Source of the DNA: a virus | Strand: one strand, 5' to 3' | IMG/VR virus record: IMGVR_UViG_3300037487_000459 | Span: 1 to 35,893 of that record | DNA: 35,893 nt | Part shown: in pieces, positions 28,723 to 35,788 of the stretch | How the letters are laid out: each line of letters opens with the position of its first letter | How positions within the stretch are numbered: the stretch's first letter is position 1 | Notes under the pieces: model-generated | The model's input: only the letters and a program-made list of their open reading frames with translations | Databases searched by the model: none | What the model was told of the DNA's origin: nothing | Program-made: the position numbers and the translations under genes

Positions 28723-29282
28723 AATTTATTTGATTTTACGTTTCTAAATGATTTTTCTTTTTTAAAATGATATATTAGTTTTCCGTTTGGTTTTAAATAT
28801 TCTATTAATTGTTTAAATGAACTCTCTATGCAATGAACTTCTTTTGCGTTTTCTATTATATTAATATAATGAAATATGCTTTTTTTTCCGTTTGGTCTAT
28901 ATCCATCAATGTTTATTTTATACTCTGGAGAATCGCAAACAACTATGTCGTGTTTTTCTGATAAATAATAATAACCTTCTTGCATTGATGGAGAGTGCTT
29001 CCACCTATCTTCATACTTCAAACCTGCTTGTCTATAAAATTCTTCCCCAAAATTTAATTCAGTTTCACAAACATTGTTAAATCCAATTTTAATATCATAT
29101 TCTTTTATTTCTGAATCGTCATTAATTTCTATTAATTTTATTTTTGTGTTATAATACAAATCAGAAACACTATCAATGTTATTTTTTTTACAATATAAAT
29201 ATCCATCTCCTCCTGTCAATTCCATGACTAAAGAAAAACAAATTAAATGGTCGCCTAATCCTAAATGATGATATATTATCAT
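28701..29282 (-). CDS. Glycosyltransferase-like protein, GT9-like start
   Basis: I take the ATG at 29282; the frame's earlier TTG lies inside the end of the preceding gene. The 193-aa protein begins MIIYHHLGLGDHLICFSLV, close to the N-terminal loop of heptosyltransferase-like (GT9, GT-B fold) enzymes. The middle is rich in Y, N and D, with ending HFKKEKSF. It is about half the length of a full GT9 enzyme, so it may be a small relative or a binding partner. AT content appears higher than in nearby genes. Confidence 0.55.
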   Translation of the reverse strand: MIIYHHLGLGDHLICFSLVMELTGGDGYLYCKKNNIDSVSDLYYNTKIKLIEINDDSEIKEYDIKIGFNNVCETELNFGEEFYRQAGLKYEDRWKHSPSMQEGYYYLSEKHDIVVCDSPEYKINIDGYRPNGKKSIFHYINIIENAKEVHCIESSFKQLIEYLKPNGKLIYHFKKEKSFRNVKSNKLWKIVNY

Positions 29283-29284
29283 TT

Positions 29285-30073
29285 TTATATACAAAATTTA
29301 TCGTGAAACTCTTTTACATAACTATCAAACCATTCAGGACATTCTCCATGATATTTGATTAATAAATCTTTTATTAAGTCTGTGTTTTCTGGTCGTGTAA
29401 CTCCTCCATTATAACAATGAATGTCTATTAAATTAGGTTGATTCAATGTTTTATTATAGTCATATCTATCAACCCTACCTGCTGCAGTTGAATCTTTTGC
29501 AAGATGAACCATACCTCTATTAACAAAGGTAAACTCTCCTATTTTCGGCATTACTTTACTTGTCAATATATCCCAATCCGTATTCCAATAAGTTTCCCAA
29601 TCTTCTGAGTAAGCTCTGCCATTAAGTTTCATCTCTCTTTCCATGTCTTCGTGCATATTACCTGTGCAACCCATTAAATCATACCAATCACTTCCAAGCA
29701 TAGTTGTATAGTGCATAGGTATAAAACTTTTACCTGTTAGCTCCCATCCGTAAATTGTTTTCTTAGTTGGATCAGGATTCCACTCCTTTAAAGGAATTAT
29801 ATCGGTGTCATTTATTTGAATCAACGCATCTTTTGGTAACACATTTGAAACGAATAATCTAACTGTTGCAACATTTAACACAGGTTTTACTATTGCAACT
29901 TTTGGAGCAATATGTATCTGTGTAGTAGATAAGTTTGTTGTATAACCATTGCAATCGTCAGAAACAAACAAAGCCATTTCCCATCCTAATTTATTCCAAA
30001 CCCATTCTATAATTGGTATATAAAATTTATAATTTGGATTGTTATCTGAAACTATTACTACTATTTTTTTCAT
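29285..30073 (-). CDS. Glycosyltransferase-like protein, GT-A type
   Basis: A 262-aa protein starting MKKIVVIVSDNNPNYKFYIP, with a nucleotide-sugar-binding Rossmann-like start and a DxD candidate in ALIQINDTDIIPL (about 83-95). Other segments are KKTIYGWELTGKSFIPMHYTTML and a His-rich C-terminal end. No membrane segment. It is in the same operon and orientation as the other sugar-transfer genes. The donor and acceptor are not predictable. Confidence 0.6.
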   Translation of the reverse strand: MKKIVVIVSDNNPNYKFYIPIIEWVWNKLGWEMALFVSDDCNGYTTNLSTTQIHIAPKVAIVKPVLNVATVRLFVSNVLPKDALIQINDTDIIPLKEWNPDPTKKTIYGWELTGKSFIPMHYTTMLGSDWYDLMGCTGNMHEDMEREMKLNGRAYSEDWETYWNTDWDILTSKVMPKIGEFTFVNRGMVHLAKDSTAAGRVDRYDYNKTLNQPNLIDIHCYNGGVTRPENTDLIKDLLIKYHGECPEWFDSYVKEFHDKFCI

Positions 30074-30098
30074 GTTTTTATGTTTTTATGTTTATAAA

Positions 30099-30908
30099 TT
30101 AGTCATGCCAATAGAATATATCTTGTTCAATGTTTTCAATGTCTTTGTAATTTTTTGCATCAAGTTTAAGAAACTGCATCCAGATTGGTTCGTACCATCC
30201 TGCAGCTCCGATATGCCCTGTCATATCGTTAGTCATTCTAAATTTCTCATCAACATTCGGCAATGGTTCGTCAATAAACTTGTTGCGGTAGCCAGATAGG
30301 AATGTGTTAGGCATACCGAGTATGTAATGCTGTAGAATAGATTCCGTTCCTGACTGAGCGTAGATAGGATATACCCTTTGATTGAGCATGTCCTGGTCTG
30401 TGCCTTTTCTCTCATAATTATACCCTTGTATTAAGTCATTCCAACTGCTAAATCTTTGCTTAAAGTGATGACTAATGCCAATCATTCCACCAAGCAGAGG
30501 GATGTTGTGAGATATTGAATCGGTTATTGCGTGAATAACTTTGTCATATTGCAACCATTCTTGAACCATCTGCGCCTCTCGATAAGTAAGCGAAGAATCT
30601 AAATCTCTACAAAGTAAGTGAGTAACTCCCTCATGCCAGATAGGTTTCATCCGCCATAGCATCGCCTCACATAATGGAGCAGGATTGTTCTTGTAGAATA
30701 ACACTCCCCTATCTTGAAGTGCGTTGAATAGTTTCTCAAACCTTTCATAAGTTGCATCGTCTGTATTGACAGCAACAGTCCAACCAGGATAAAGAACTTT
30801 AGCAAGTCGAATGTTAATCATAAGCCCTCGCAGATATGTCTTGAAGTCAAAGCAGTTCTCTGGTTTTTCTTTGTTGTAGCCAAATAGTGAGTAAGATATT
30901 ATTTTCAT
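30099..30908 (-). CDS. Glycosyltransferase-like protein, GT-A type
   Basis: A 269-aa enzyme-like protein with the start MKIISYSLFGYN and the likely metal and sugar-nucleotide site LLCRDLDSSLTYREA (about 97-111, DxD). Conserved-looking parts include AMLWRMKPIW before it and SHNIPLLGGMIGI after it. The layout resembles a small family of phage and bacterial GT-A enzymes with a CRDxDS motif. It overlaps the end of the next upstream GT2 gene by four bases. Confidence 0.7.
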   Translation of the reverse strand: MKIISYSLFGYNKEKPENCFDFKTYLRGLMINIRLAKVLYPGWTVAVNTDDATYERFEKLFNALQDRGVLFYKNNPAPLCEAMLWRMKPIWHEGVTHLLCRDLDSSLTYREAQMVQEWLQYDKVIHAITDSISHNIPLLGGMIGISHHFKQRFSSWNDLIQGYNYERKGTDQDMLNQRVYPIYAQSGTESILQHYILGMPNTFLSGYRNKFIDEPLPNVDEKFRMTNDMTGHIGAAGWYEPIWMQFLKLDAKNYKDIENIEQDIFYWHD

Positions 30909-31465
30909 TTGTGTTTGTATTTGTAAAAATATAAGACTTTATTGATTCTAACTTCTTTCTTTAGCAGTCCGCTGTTGTATATCTTAGTTGCCCAATCTTC
31001 ATCTTCGCCAAAGTCTATCTCTTGAAAACTAAACTGCTTTGCTATGCTTGACTTGATGGTGTTAAGATGGTTCGGGAATCTCTCATATTTTATATTGTTA
31101 GTTGTTGTTGCGTATGCTGAGTAACGGATTGAGTGTTCAAACATTTCTGCATTCCTGCCATCCCAAGTGATAACTCCAAGCAATGACACGCAGTCCGGCT
31201 TAGAATCTAATGCGCTTATAATGTCCTGAATGTATGTTGCGCTGATTTCGTCATCGTCATCAATGTAACAAATATATTCGCCTATTGCGGCATTGAGTAA
31301 GTCGTTGCGCTTAGTACCTATGCTGTTCTCATTATCGTAATTGACAAGCAGTTCAATCTCATTCTCCATGTTGATAGCTGATACTTGCTTGCACAGCTCA
31401 GCATAAAGTTTGTTGAACAAATCAACTCTGGTGTCTATTGTAAGAACTAATATAGATAGTATCAT
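30905..31465 (-). CDS. Family 2 glycosyltransferase
   Basis: A 186-aa GT2 protein: LSILVLTIDTRVD opening, GTKRNDLLNAAIGEYICYIDDDDEI (about 50-74) holding the DxD region, and GEDEDWATKIYNS (about 153-165), the usual ED motif near the catalytic base. It is a catalytic domain only, without membrane helices. The ATGA overlaps at both ends show co-translation with its neighbours. Confidence 0.85.
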   Translation of the reverse strand: MILSILVLTIDTRVDLFNKLYAELCKQVSAINMENEIELLVNYDNENSIGTKRNDLLNAAIGEYICYIDDDDEISATYIQDIISALDSKPDCVSLLGVITWDGRNAEMFEHSIRYSAYATTTNNIKYERFPNHLNTIKSSIAKQFSFQEIDFGEDEDWATKIYNSGLLKKEVRINKVLYFYKYKHK

Positions 31466-32106
31466 AACTCAAAGTTTAATTGTTTGCGCCTTGTAAACAC
31501 AGAGCCATCCTTTTGCCACATAGCAGCGTTATCCGTTGCCAAGTATTGTTCATCTGAGGCAGCCAAACCCCAAGCAGGATGCAAGTGATTGAATAGTATG
31601 TTGCCATCGCCCATGTATTTGTGTTTGCCGAGTAACTTCGCCACCTCTGTTGATTCTTCGTCAGCAAAGAGTGAAGTGTAGTCTGGATGGTAAATGTAAT
31701 TAAATCTTTCGTAATACGTTCTACCCATGATTGACATCGTGCATACGTTTGACTTCTGGTTGCCATCGTTCCAATGAATGAACTGATCCAAGTCAGCTCC
31801 AAACGCATCAAGTATGTCAAGGTCGAATCCCTCTTTAATGAACCTCATGTCATCGGACATATTAACAAGAACATCCCACTCTTCGTTGCTGTTCATATCT
31901 CTATTGATTGCATGTATCTTGTTGATGCTCCTTCCTAAAATGACTTCAACACGACTATTGTATATCGCAGGATATTCCACATCGTTATCGTCAAGAGTGC
32001 AAAGAATCTTGTAGTCTTTATGTTTGACATTTCTTATAATGTTGTTAAGCGTATCAAGAAACTTCTGAGGTCTTGAACGAGATGTTAGTTTGTATAGAAT
32101 CTTCAT
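31462..32106 (-). CDS. Glycosyltransferase-like protein, GT2 type
   Basis: A 214-aa protein that begins MKILYKLTSRSRPQKFLDTL, close to GT2-like sugar transferases, with an SDDM candidate metal site (LVNMSDDMRFI, about 81-91) and a GDGNILFNHLHPAWG segment. It overlaps the upstream GT2 gene by 53 bases and the downstream one by four. Confidence 0.7.
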   Translation of the reverse strand: MKILYKLTSRSRPQKFLDTLNNIIRNVKHKDYKILCTLDDNDVEYPAIYNSRVEVILGRSINKIHAINRDMNSNEEWDVLVNMSDDMRFIKEGFDLDILDAFGADLDQFIHWNDGNQKSNVCTMSIMGRTYYERFNYIYHPDYTSLFADEESTEVAKLLGKHKYMGDGNILFNHLHPAWGLAASDEQYLATDNAAMWQKDGSVFTRRKQLNFEL

Positions 32107-32758
32107 AAGGTTTGTAAATTTGTGTTCCTTTTTTTTCAGTTAAAAATATATTCCAATTATGCTCCAAAAATAATTCTTTTTTAATGTTAGGCAATGAAGA
32201 TTCAATCTTCTTATCAGAGTAATCATGTGCGAACAGTAAGTTGTTAAGTCCCTTCGGCATCATGTACGGATGTGGATTCAATCCTGCCTTGTAGATGCGC
32301 TGTGAGTATCCTGCATGTTCATAGCCATAAGACTTGTAATTGTTATCAAAGTAACCAACACGCATCCACTCCTTGCGAGTTACTGACATAAACACTCCGC
32401 CACATTCATCAAACACATCATAATTGAAGCGGTGTGATTGGTATGTGTTACTGCGTTTGTGGAGTTTGTGATTGAGCAGAAGAACATGGCGGTCTGGCAT
32501 GAACTTATCCCATCCAAACTTGATAGGGAAGCAGTCATCGTCAAACAAATACACTATATCGCATTTAAACAGTTCAAACAGGTTGTATAGGCATTTGTTC
32601 TTCGCCTGAGCAATACCTCTGTATTCATCGTCTATGTGCGTGTATAGGGCAAATGATTGCTGTGTGTATTGTTTGATGTTGGCGATACATTCATCGTATC
32701 TCGCCATCCTGTTAGGTGTCGTTGTGATTCCTATGCCTATCTTCGCTGTTATTTCCAT
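32054..32758 (-). CDS. Family 2 glycosyltransferase
   Basis: A 234-aa GT2 enzyme: start IGIGITTTPNR, GIAQAKNKCLYNLFE (about 48-62), DIVYLFDDDCFP (DxD, about 67-78), GGVFMSVTRKEW and a YGYEHAGYSQRI acceptor-side motif. A complete small GT-A domain. It overlaps its two neighbours, which shows an operon. Confidence 0.85.
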   Translation of the reverse strand: MEITAKIGIGITTTPNRMARYDECIANIKQYTQQSFALYTHIDDEYRGIAQAKNKCLYNLFELFKCDIVYLFDDDCFPIKFGWDKFMPDRHVLLLNHKLHKRSNTYQSHRFNYDVFDECGGVFMSVTRKEWMRVGYFDNNYKSYGYEHAGYSQRIYKAGLNPHPYMMPKGLNNLLFAHDYSDKKIESSLPNIKKELFLEHNWNIFLTEKKGTQIYKPYEDSIQTNISFKTSEVS

Positions 32759-33780
32759 TCGTTAATTAAATTATTGTAAATATCAAATCTTCGTTTGCTA
32801 TATTTCGACAAGTCATAGTTTGACTTGACAAATCTTGACAAGTTACTTGCATACTGCTCCCTCGTATCTTTATCCATCATGGCTTCCATACAGTCAAACC
32901 ATCCATTGTTCACATCGCCAGGATTGACGAACATCACACAGCTATCAGGGAAACAATCGTAAGGCGGTACTCTGGATGCGATTACTGCCTTGCCCATCAT
33001 ACCTGCCTCCACTATCTTCAGCTCCGACTTACATGAACTGAATGTGGATGGTCGCAATGGAACGAGTGCCACATCAATCTCGTTGTATAGCTTAGAGTAG
33101 TTGAATACATCGAGTGTGTTCAATCGTTTGTACTGAGCGTGTTCTCCCTTGCGGTTGCTGAACATCTTCTCATGCTCAATGTACTCTGGAGCTGAGCCGA
33201 ATGAACATGCAAACTGAAACCCACTTAACTGCTCATAAACCTTGCCTATGCCGACACGCAGGAGTTCTGTGTCCGTTCTGTGATAGATGCCTCCTATCCA
33301 TCCGAATCTTACAACATCGGATTCTGTTGGAGCTGCAAGCCATGTCGCATCTAAGCAGTTCGGAAGTATGTGTATCGGTGTGTCGGTACGCTGTGCAATC
33401 TTCTCAGCAAGCGTTGTTGTAGTTGTTGTTATGACATCGGCAAGCTGAAAGTCTGCATTGATTTGTTTGGCTATCTTGTTCTTTTCAAACTGCTCTTTCA
33501 TCGGATGCGTTGATGGTAGCTCCCATGAATCGTCAAGGTCGTATATTATCTTCAACCCTGCCTCCTTGCATATCTCAACGATACGCTGTGAGTTGCTCTT
33601 GACTCCAATGTTGCGCAGGAAGTGAATGGCATCGAACTGCTTTAAGCGTTCAACACTTGTATCAGGTGTTGTCGTTTCGACATCTACCTCTGGATACATC
33701 TCGCATAGATGCTGATGCGGAACAATCTGCCTGTGGTATTGTAAACCTGTATGTGCGGTTATGTTTAGGAGTAGTTTCAT
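32749..33780 (-). CDS. GT-B glycosyltransferase, family 4-like
   Basis: A 343-aa enzyme with two Rossmann-like halves. The N-half has IIYDLDDSWELP (about 78-89) and ILPNCLDATW (about 147-156), and the C-half has VRFGWIGGIYHRTD (about 166-179) and the sugar-nucleotide motif KSELKIVEAGMMGKAVIASRVPPY (about 252-275) with its E-x(7)-E-like arrangement. It is the first gene of the glycan block, linked by ATGA to the sigma-like gene. Confidence 0.85.
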   Translation of the reverse strand: MKLLLNITAHTGLQYHRQIVPHQHLCEMYPEVDVETTTPDTSVERLKQFDAIHFLRNIGVKSNSQRIVEICKEAGLKIIYDLDDSWELPSTHPMKEQFEKNKIAKQINADFQLADVITTTTTTLAEKIAQRTDTPIHILPNCLDATWLAAPTESDVVRFGWIGGIYHRTDTELLRVGIGKVYEQLSGFQFACSFGSAPEYIEHEKMFSNRKGEHAQYKRLNTLDVFNYSKLYNEIDVALVPLRPSTFSSCKSELKIVEAGMMGKAVIASRVPPYDCFPDSCVMFVNPGDVNNGWFDCMEAMMDKDTREQYASNLSRFVKSNYDLSKYSKRRFDIYNNLINEWK

Positions 33781-34292
33781 ATCTTTCTAAATGAGTTTAT
33801 ATCGTTGCAGATGGTTGAATGCGGTATCTTTGTGAGCTGTGAAATCTTTCTGTATGACTTATACTTGATGTAAAGTCTAATGAGATTCTTCTTGTAGAAT
33901 GTTTCTTTCGTGTCGTTCTCATTGTCTTTGATTCGTTCTTCATATTCGTCAAACAGACTGTTGTATTCAATCTCGCCTATGTTTATATTCTCGTTAAATT
34001 CTGCCTCAATGACATTGCTCTTTGCTCTGTTGTTATACTTGTAGTTGTACTTATCCTGGTTGTTGGGATTCCGTATTACATTCCTACATACTGAGATGAA
34101 TATCTTGCTTACTTCTTCGTCTGTTTTGTTATCAAAATTAAACTTCTTTTCTATTATGTAAATAATTGTTTCACTAAATATATCTTCTTCAATAGAGGGG
34201 AATCTCTTGCAGATGTTTATGCAATAGACTTTGAATCTTCGCTCTGTGCAGATTCTTTCAATCACTTGTTCATTGTTAGGTATTGCCGACAT
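33777..34292 (-). CDS. Divergent phage sigma factor-like protein
   Basis: A 171-aa protein with an ECF-like layout. Residues about 20-60 (YCINICKRFPSIEEDIFSETIIYIIEKKF) resemble region 2 helices, a charged linker follows, and residues about 138-168 (LYIKYKSYRKISQLTKIPHSTICNDINSF) form a region-4-like HTH. It stands at the head of the late block, ahead of the glycan, terminase and structural genes, so it may redirect host RNA polymerase. The similarity is remote; a plain HTH regulator is the alternative. Confidence 0.65.
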   Translation of the reverse strand: MSAIPNNEQVIERICTERRFKVYCINICKRFPSIEEDIFSETIIYIIEKKFNFDNKTDEEVSKIFISVCRNVIRNPNNQDKYNYKYNNRAKSNVIEAEFNENINIGEIEYNSLFDEYEERIKDNENDTKETFYKKNLIRLYIKYKSYRKISQLTKIPHSTICNDINSFRKI

Positions 34293-34465
34293 AATTTAAC
34301 CTCATTAAAGATAACGCTGCGAATCTTATCTCTGCGTTTTATTCTGTTAGTATTCTTGAACTGAATCTTAATAGTTTCATCAATAGATTTGTTGCAGTTA
34401 GCAAAATTAACTAATTCATCGTAATAATTTTCAATCAGAGTGATGTACTTCTTTTCTTTTTTCAT
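34262..34465 (-). CDS. Unknown 67-aa early protein
   Basis: Not recognised. Very basic and helical (KKEKKY..., then NRIKRRDKIRSVIFNEVKLCRQYL), which suggests nucleic-acid or polymerase contact. It overlaps the sigma-like gene by 31 bases and the next upstream gene by ATGA. A partner of the sigma-like protein is a position-based guess. Confidence 0.6.
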   Translation of the reverse strand: MKKEKKYITLIENYYDELVNFANCNKSIDETIKIQFKNTNRIKRRDKIRSVIFNEVKLCRQYLTMNK

Positions 34466-34686
34466 TTCATTAAGGTTTTAGAATAGCGGTAAATTATACG
34501 GAACGGAACGTAGTCTGGATTGTATGTAGTCTTGCCTTTTGTCTTAATCTTAATGACCAATCCTGTATCTCCAAACTCTTTTTTAATAAGTTTCTGCGAT
34601 TGCTCCATGTCAAGCTCATGTTCAACATTCTTTTCTCCGTTGATGTTGAATGCTGTGAAATATATTCGTGTTGCTTTGAGTATCAT
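34462..34686 (-). CDS. Unknown 74-aa early protein
   Basis: Not recognised. A short alpha/beta protein (RIYFTAFNINGEKN, then QSQKLIKKEFGDTGLVIKIK and YVPFRIIYRYS). ATGA overlaps on both sides tie it to the early operon. Confidence 0.6.
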   Translation of the reverse strand: MILKATRIYFTAFNINGEKNVEHELDMEQSQKLIKKEFGDTGLVIKIKTKGKTTYNPDYVPFRIIYRYSKTLMK

Positions 34687-34898
34687 TGTTCTTCAATTTT
34701 ACTTGACAAAACTTCTTGCGGTTTACGTTCAATCATTATGGCATGCGTTATTGTCTTGCCTAATATCTGAACGCTGCTTCTTATTTCGCTGAGCATGTTA
34801 TCCTGTTTCATTAATTGCTTTAATACCTCAGTTTCCATGTCGTTCTCTGGATGGATAACTAATTTAATCTGTCCGTTAATCAAACAATCTATTTTCAT
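34683..34898 (-). CDS. Unknown 71-aa early protein, full allele
   Basis: Not recognised. It starts with a strand pair (MKIDCLINGQIKLVIHPEN) and ends in a helical part with LGKTITHAIMIERK. It is the first gene after the variable cassette-like locus and is present in both versions, with only synonymous differences in the shared N-terminal part. Its leader lies in flank A, so its expression might depend on what is inserted upstream. Confidence 0.65.
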   Translation of the reverse strand: MKIDCLINGQIKLVIHPENDMETEVLKQLMKQDNMLSEIRSSVQILGKTITHAIMIERKPQEVLSSKIEEQ

Positions 34899-34951
34899 TG
34901 TTTTATAGTTTTAAATTTATACTTCAAACCTTCGCAAAGCTGAGAGTTATA
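34821..34951. repeat. Right copy of flank A of the variable locus
   Basis: Matches 1-130, apart from three substitutions and one indel. Its end, GAGAG|TTATA, is the boundary after which this version contains the 102-aa ORF. The G|TT at 34946-34947 is the predicted exchange point. Confidence 0.9.
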
Positions 34952-34959
34952 TTCAAGTT

Positions 34960-35268
34960 TTAAAAATTTGCCACCGCACCCTTAATCCTTGATAATAATT
35001 CTTTCGCCTGTTTCAATTCGGCTCTAACTTCATCACAAGGTGCATATTCGGCTTTTAGCATTTTATCAAAATATTCCTCATTCACTATTGCGCCTTTATC
35101 TACAAATTTGATAAATCCCGTATCATTAAAAGTTATCGTATTTATGTAAGCCATTATGATAGCATTAACTTTTTCGCCATCAAATATTACATCTTCTGTT
35201 CTGCAATCAAATTGTCCATCGCCAACTTGTCGCTTAAATGTGTATTGTTCTTTTTTATCTATTTCCAT
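34960..35268 (-). CDS. Cassette-like ORF, unknown 102-aa protein
   Basis: Not recognised. The first half is strand-like (YTFKRQVGDGQFDCRTEDV...), and the C-terminal 30 residues form an amphipathic helix (DEVRAELKQAKELLSRIKGAV). It fills a unit of about 418 bases (34947-35364). The unit starts with GTTATATT (34946-34953), whose exact complement, AATATAAC (35290-35297), begins the hairpin at the other end. One or no copy is present in the other version of the locus. Confidence 0.65.
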   Translation of the reverse strand: MEIDKKEQYTFKRQVGDGQFDCRTEDVIFDGEKVNAIIMAYINTITFNDTGFIKFVDKGAIVNEEYFDKMLKAEYAPCDEVRAELKQAKELLSRIKGAVANF

Positions 35269-35288
35269 CGCTTAAATTTTTAAAACCT

Positions 35289-35372
35289 AAATATAACACA
35301 ACCTAAAATCAAACCGCCACATACTAACCGCTTATAAAGGCGGTCAGCTTTTAGCTTGATGCCGTTATCGGC
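35289..35372. repeat. attC-like imperfect hairpin (element 2)
   Basis: Plus-strand layout: AAATATAAC (35289-35297), 21-nt arm (35298-35318), 20-nt loop, 25-nt arm (35339-35363), GTTATCGGC (35364-35372). The arms pair at 16 of the 20 inner positions (ending ACCGCC/GGCGGT), and after AAC the first arm starts with A, three paired bases, then a C that cannot pair. The same A-NNN-C mismatch pattern is found in element 3. Confidence 0.75.
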
Positions 35373-35376
35373 AACC

Positions 35377-35652
35377 CTATGACTTCATCCAGTTATCAAT
35401 TTCCGACTTTAAAAACCTTAACTTTTTACCACCCTTGTGAACAGGTATTTTACTTGAATTTACCCATCCATAAACCGTTGCTTTACTTGGTTGGTCTGGC
35501 ATGTATTCGCATAATTCATTTAAGTTCATCCACCTATCAGGGGTTTCTTCTTGTTTTAATTCTTTCAATTCTGCCAAAACTTTTTTGACACTTTTTTCAA
35601 TTAGCACCTCTAATTCTTCGGGTGTAATTTGTACGATTGTTACTGCTTGCAT
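35377..35652 (-). CDS. Cassette-like ORF, HTH_17/excisionase-type protein
   Basis: A 91-aa DNA-binding protein. Residues 1-40 are helical and may dimerise. Residues about 42-90 are a MerR-like winged HTH of the kind found in excisionases and in Bacteroidota mobile elements: MNLNELCEYM, SKATVYGWVNSSKIPVHKGG, KLRFLKSEIDNWM. It could direct recombination or control its neighbours. It fills a unit of about 416 bases (35365-35780) whose first bases, GTTATCGGC, are the exact complement of GCCGATAAC (35699-35707) at its far end. Confidence 0.85.
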   Translation of the reverse strand: MQAVTIVQITPEELEVLIEKSVKKVLAELKELKQEETPDRWMNLNELCEYMPDQPSKATVYGWVNSSKIPVHKGGKKLRFLKSEIDNWMKS

Positions 35653-35695
35653 TTTGTTTTTATTTTAAATTGTTAATATTAATTCCGAAAGAAGG

Positions 35696-35788
35696 GCAGC
35701 CGATAACAGCACATTTGAGAAATTGGCTACCCTCGCTCAATTCCCACGCTAAAAAGCCAACTTCACAAATCTGCAAATCGTTAGCTGC
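35696..35788. repeat. attC-like imperfect hairpin (element 3)
   Basis: Plus-strand layout: GCAGCCGATAAC (35696-35707), 21-nt arm (35708-35728), 26-nt loop, 25-nt arm (35755-35779), GTTAGCTGC (35780-35788). The inner 16 positions pair at 14 (ATTTG, GAA, TTGGCT). The arm begins A-GCA-C against T-GCA-G, the same two mismatches as element 2. The final GTT is where flank B, shared with the left end, begins. Confidence 0.75.

Noticed and set aside
31476-31820. 114-aa minus-strand ORF inside the GT2-like gene
   Set aside because: Out of frame with a gene that has clear motifs; no independent start signal.
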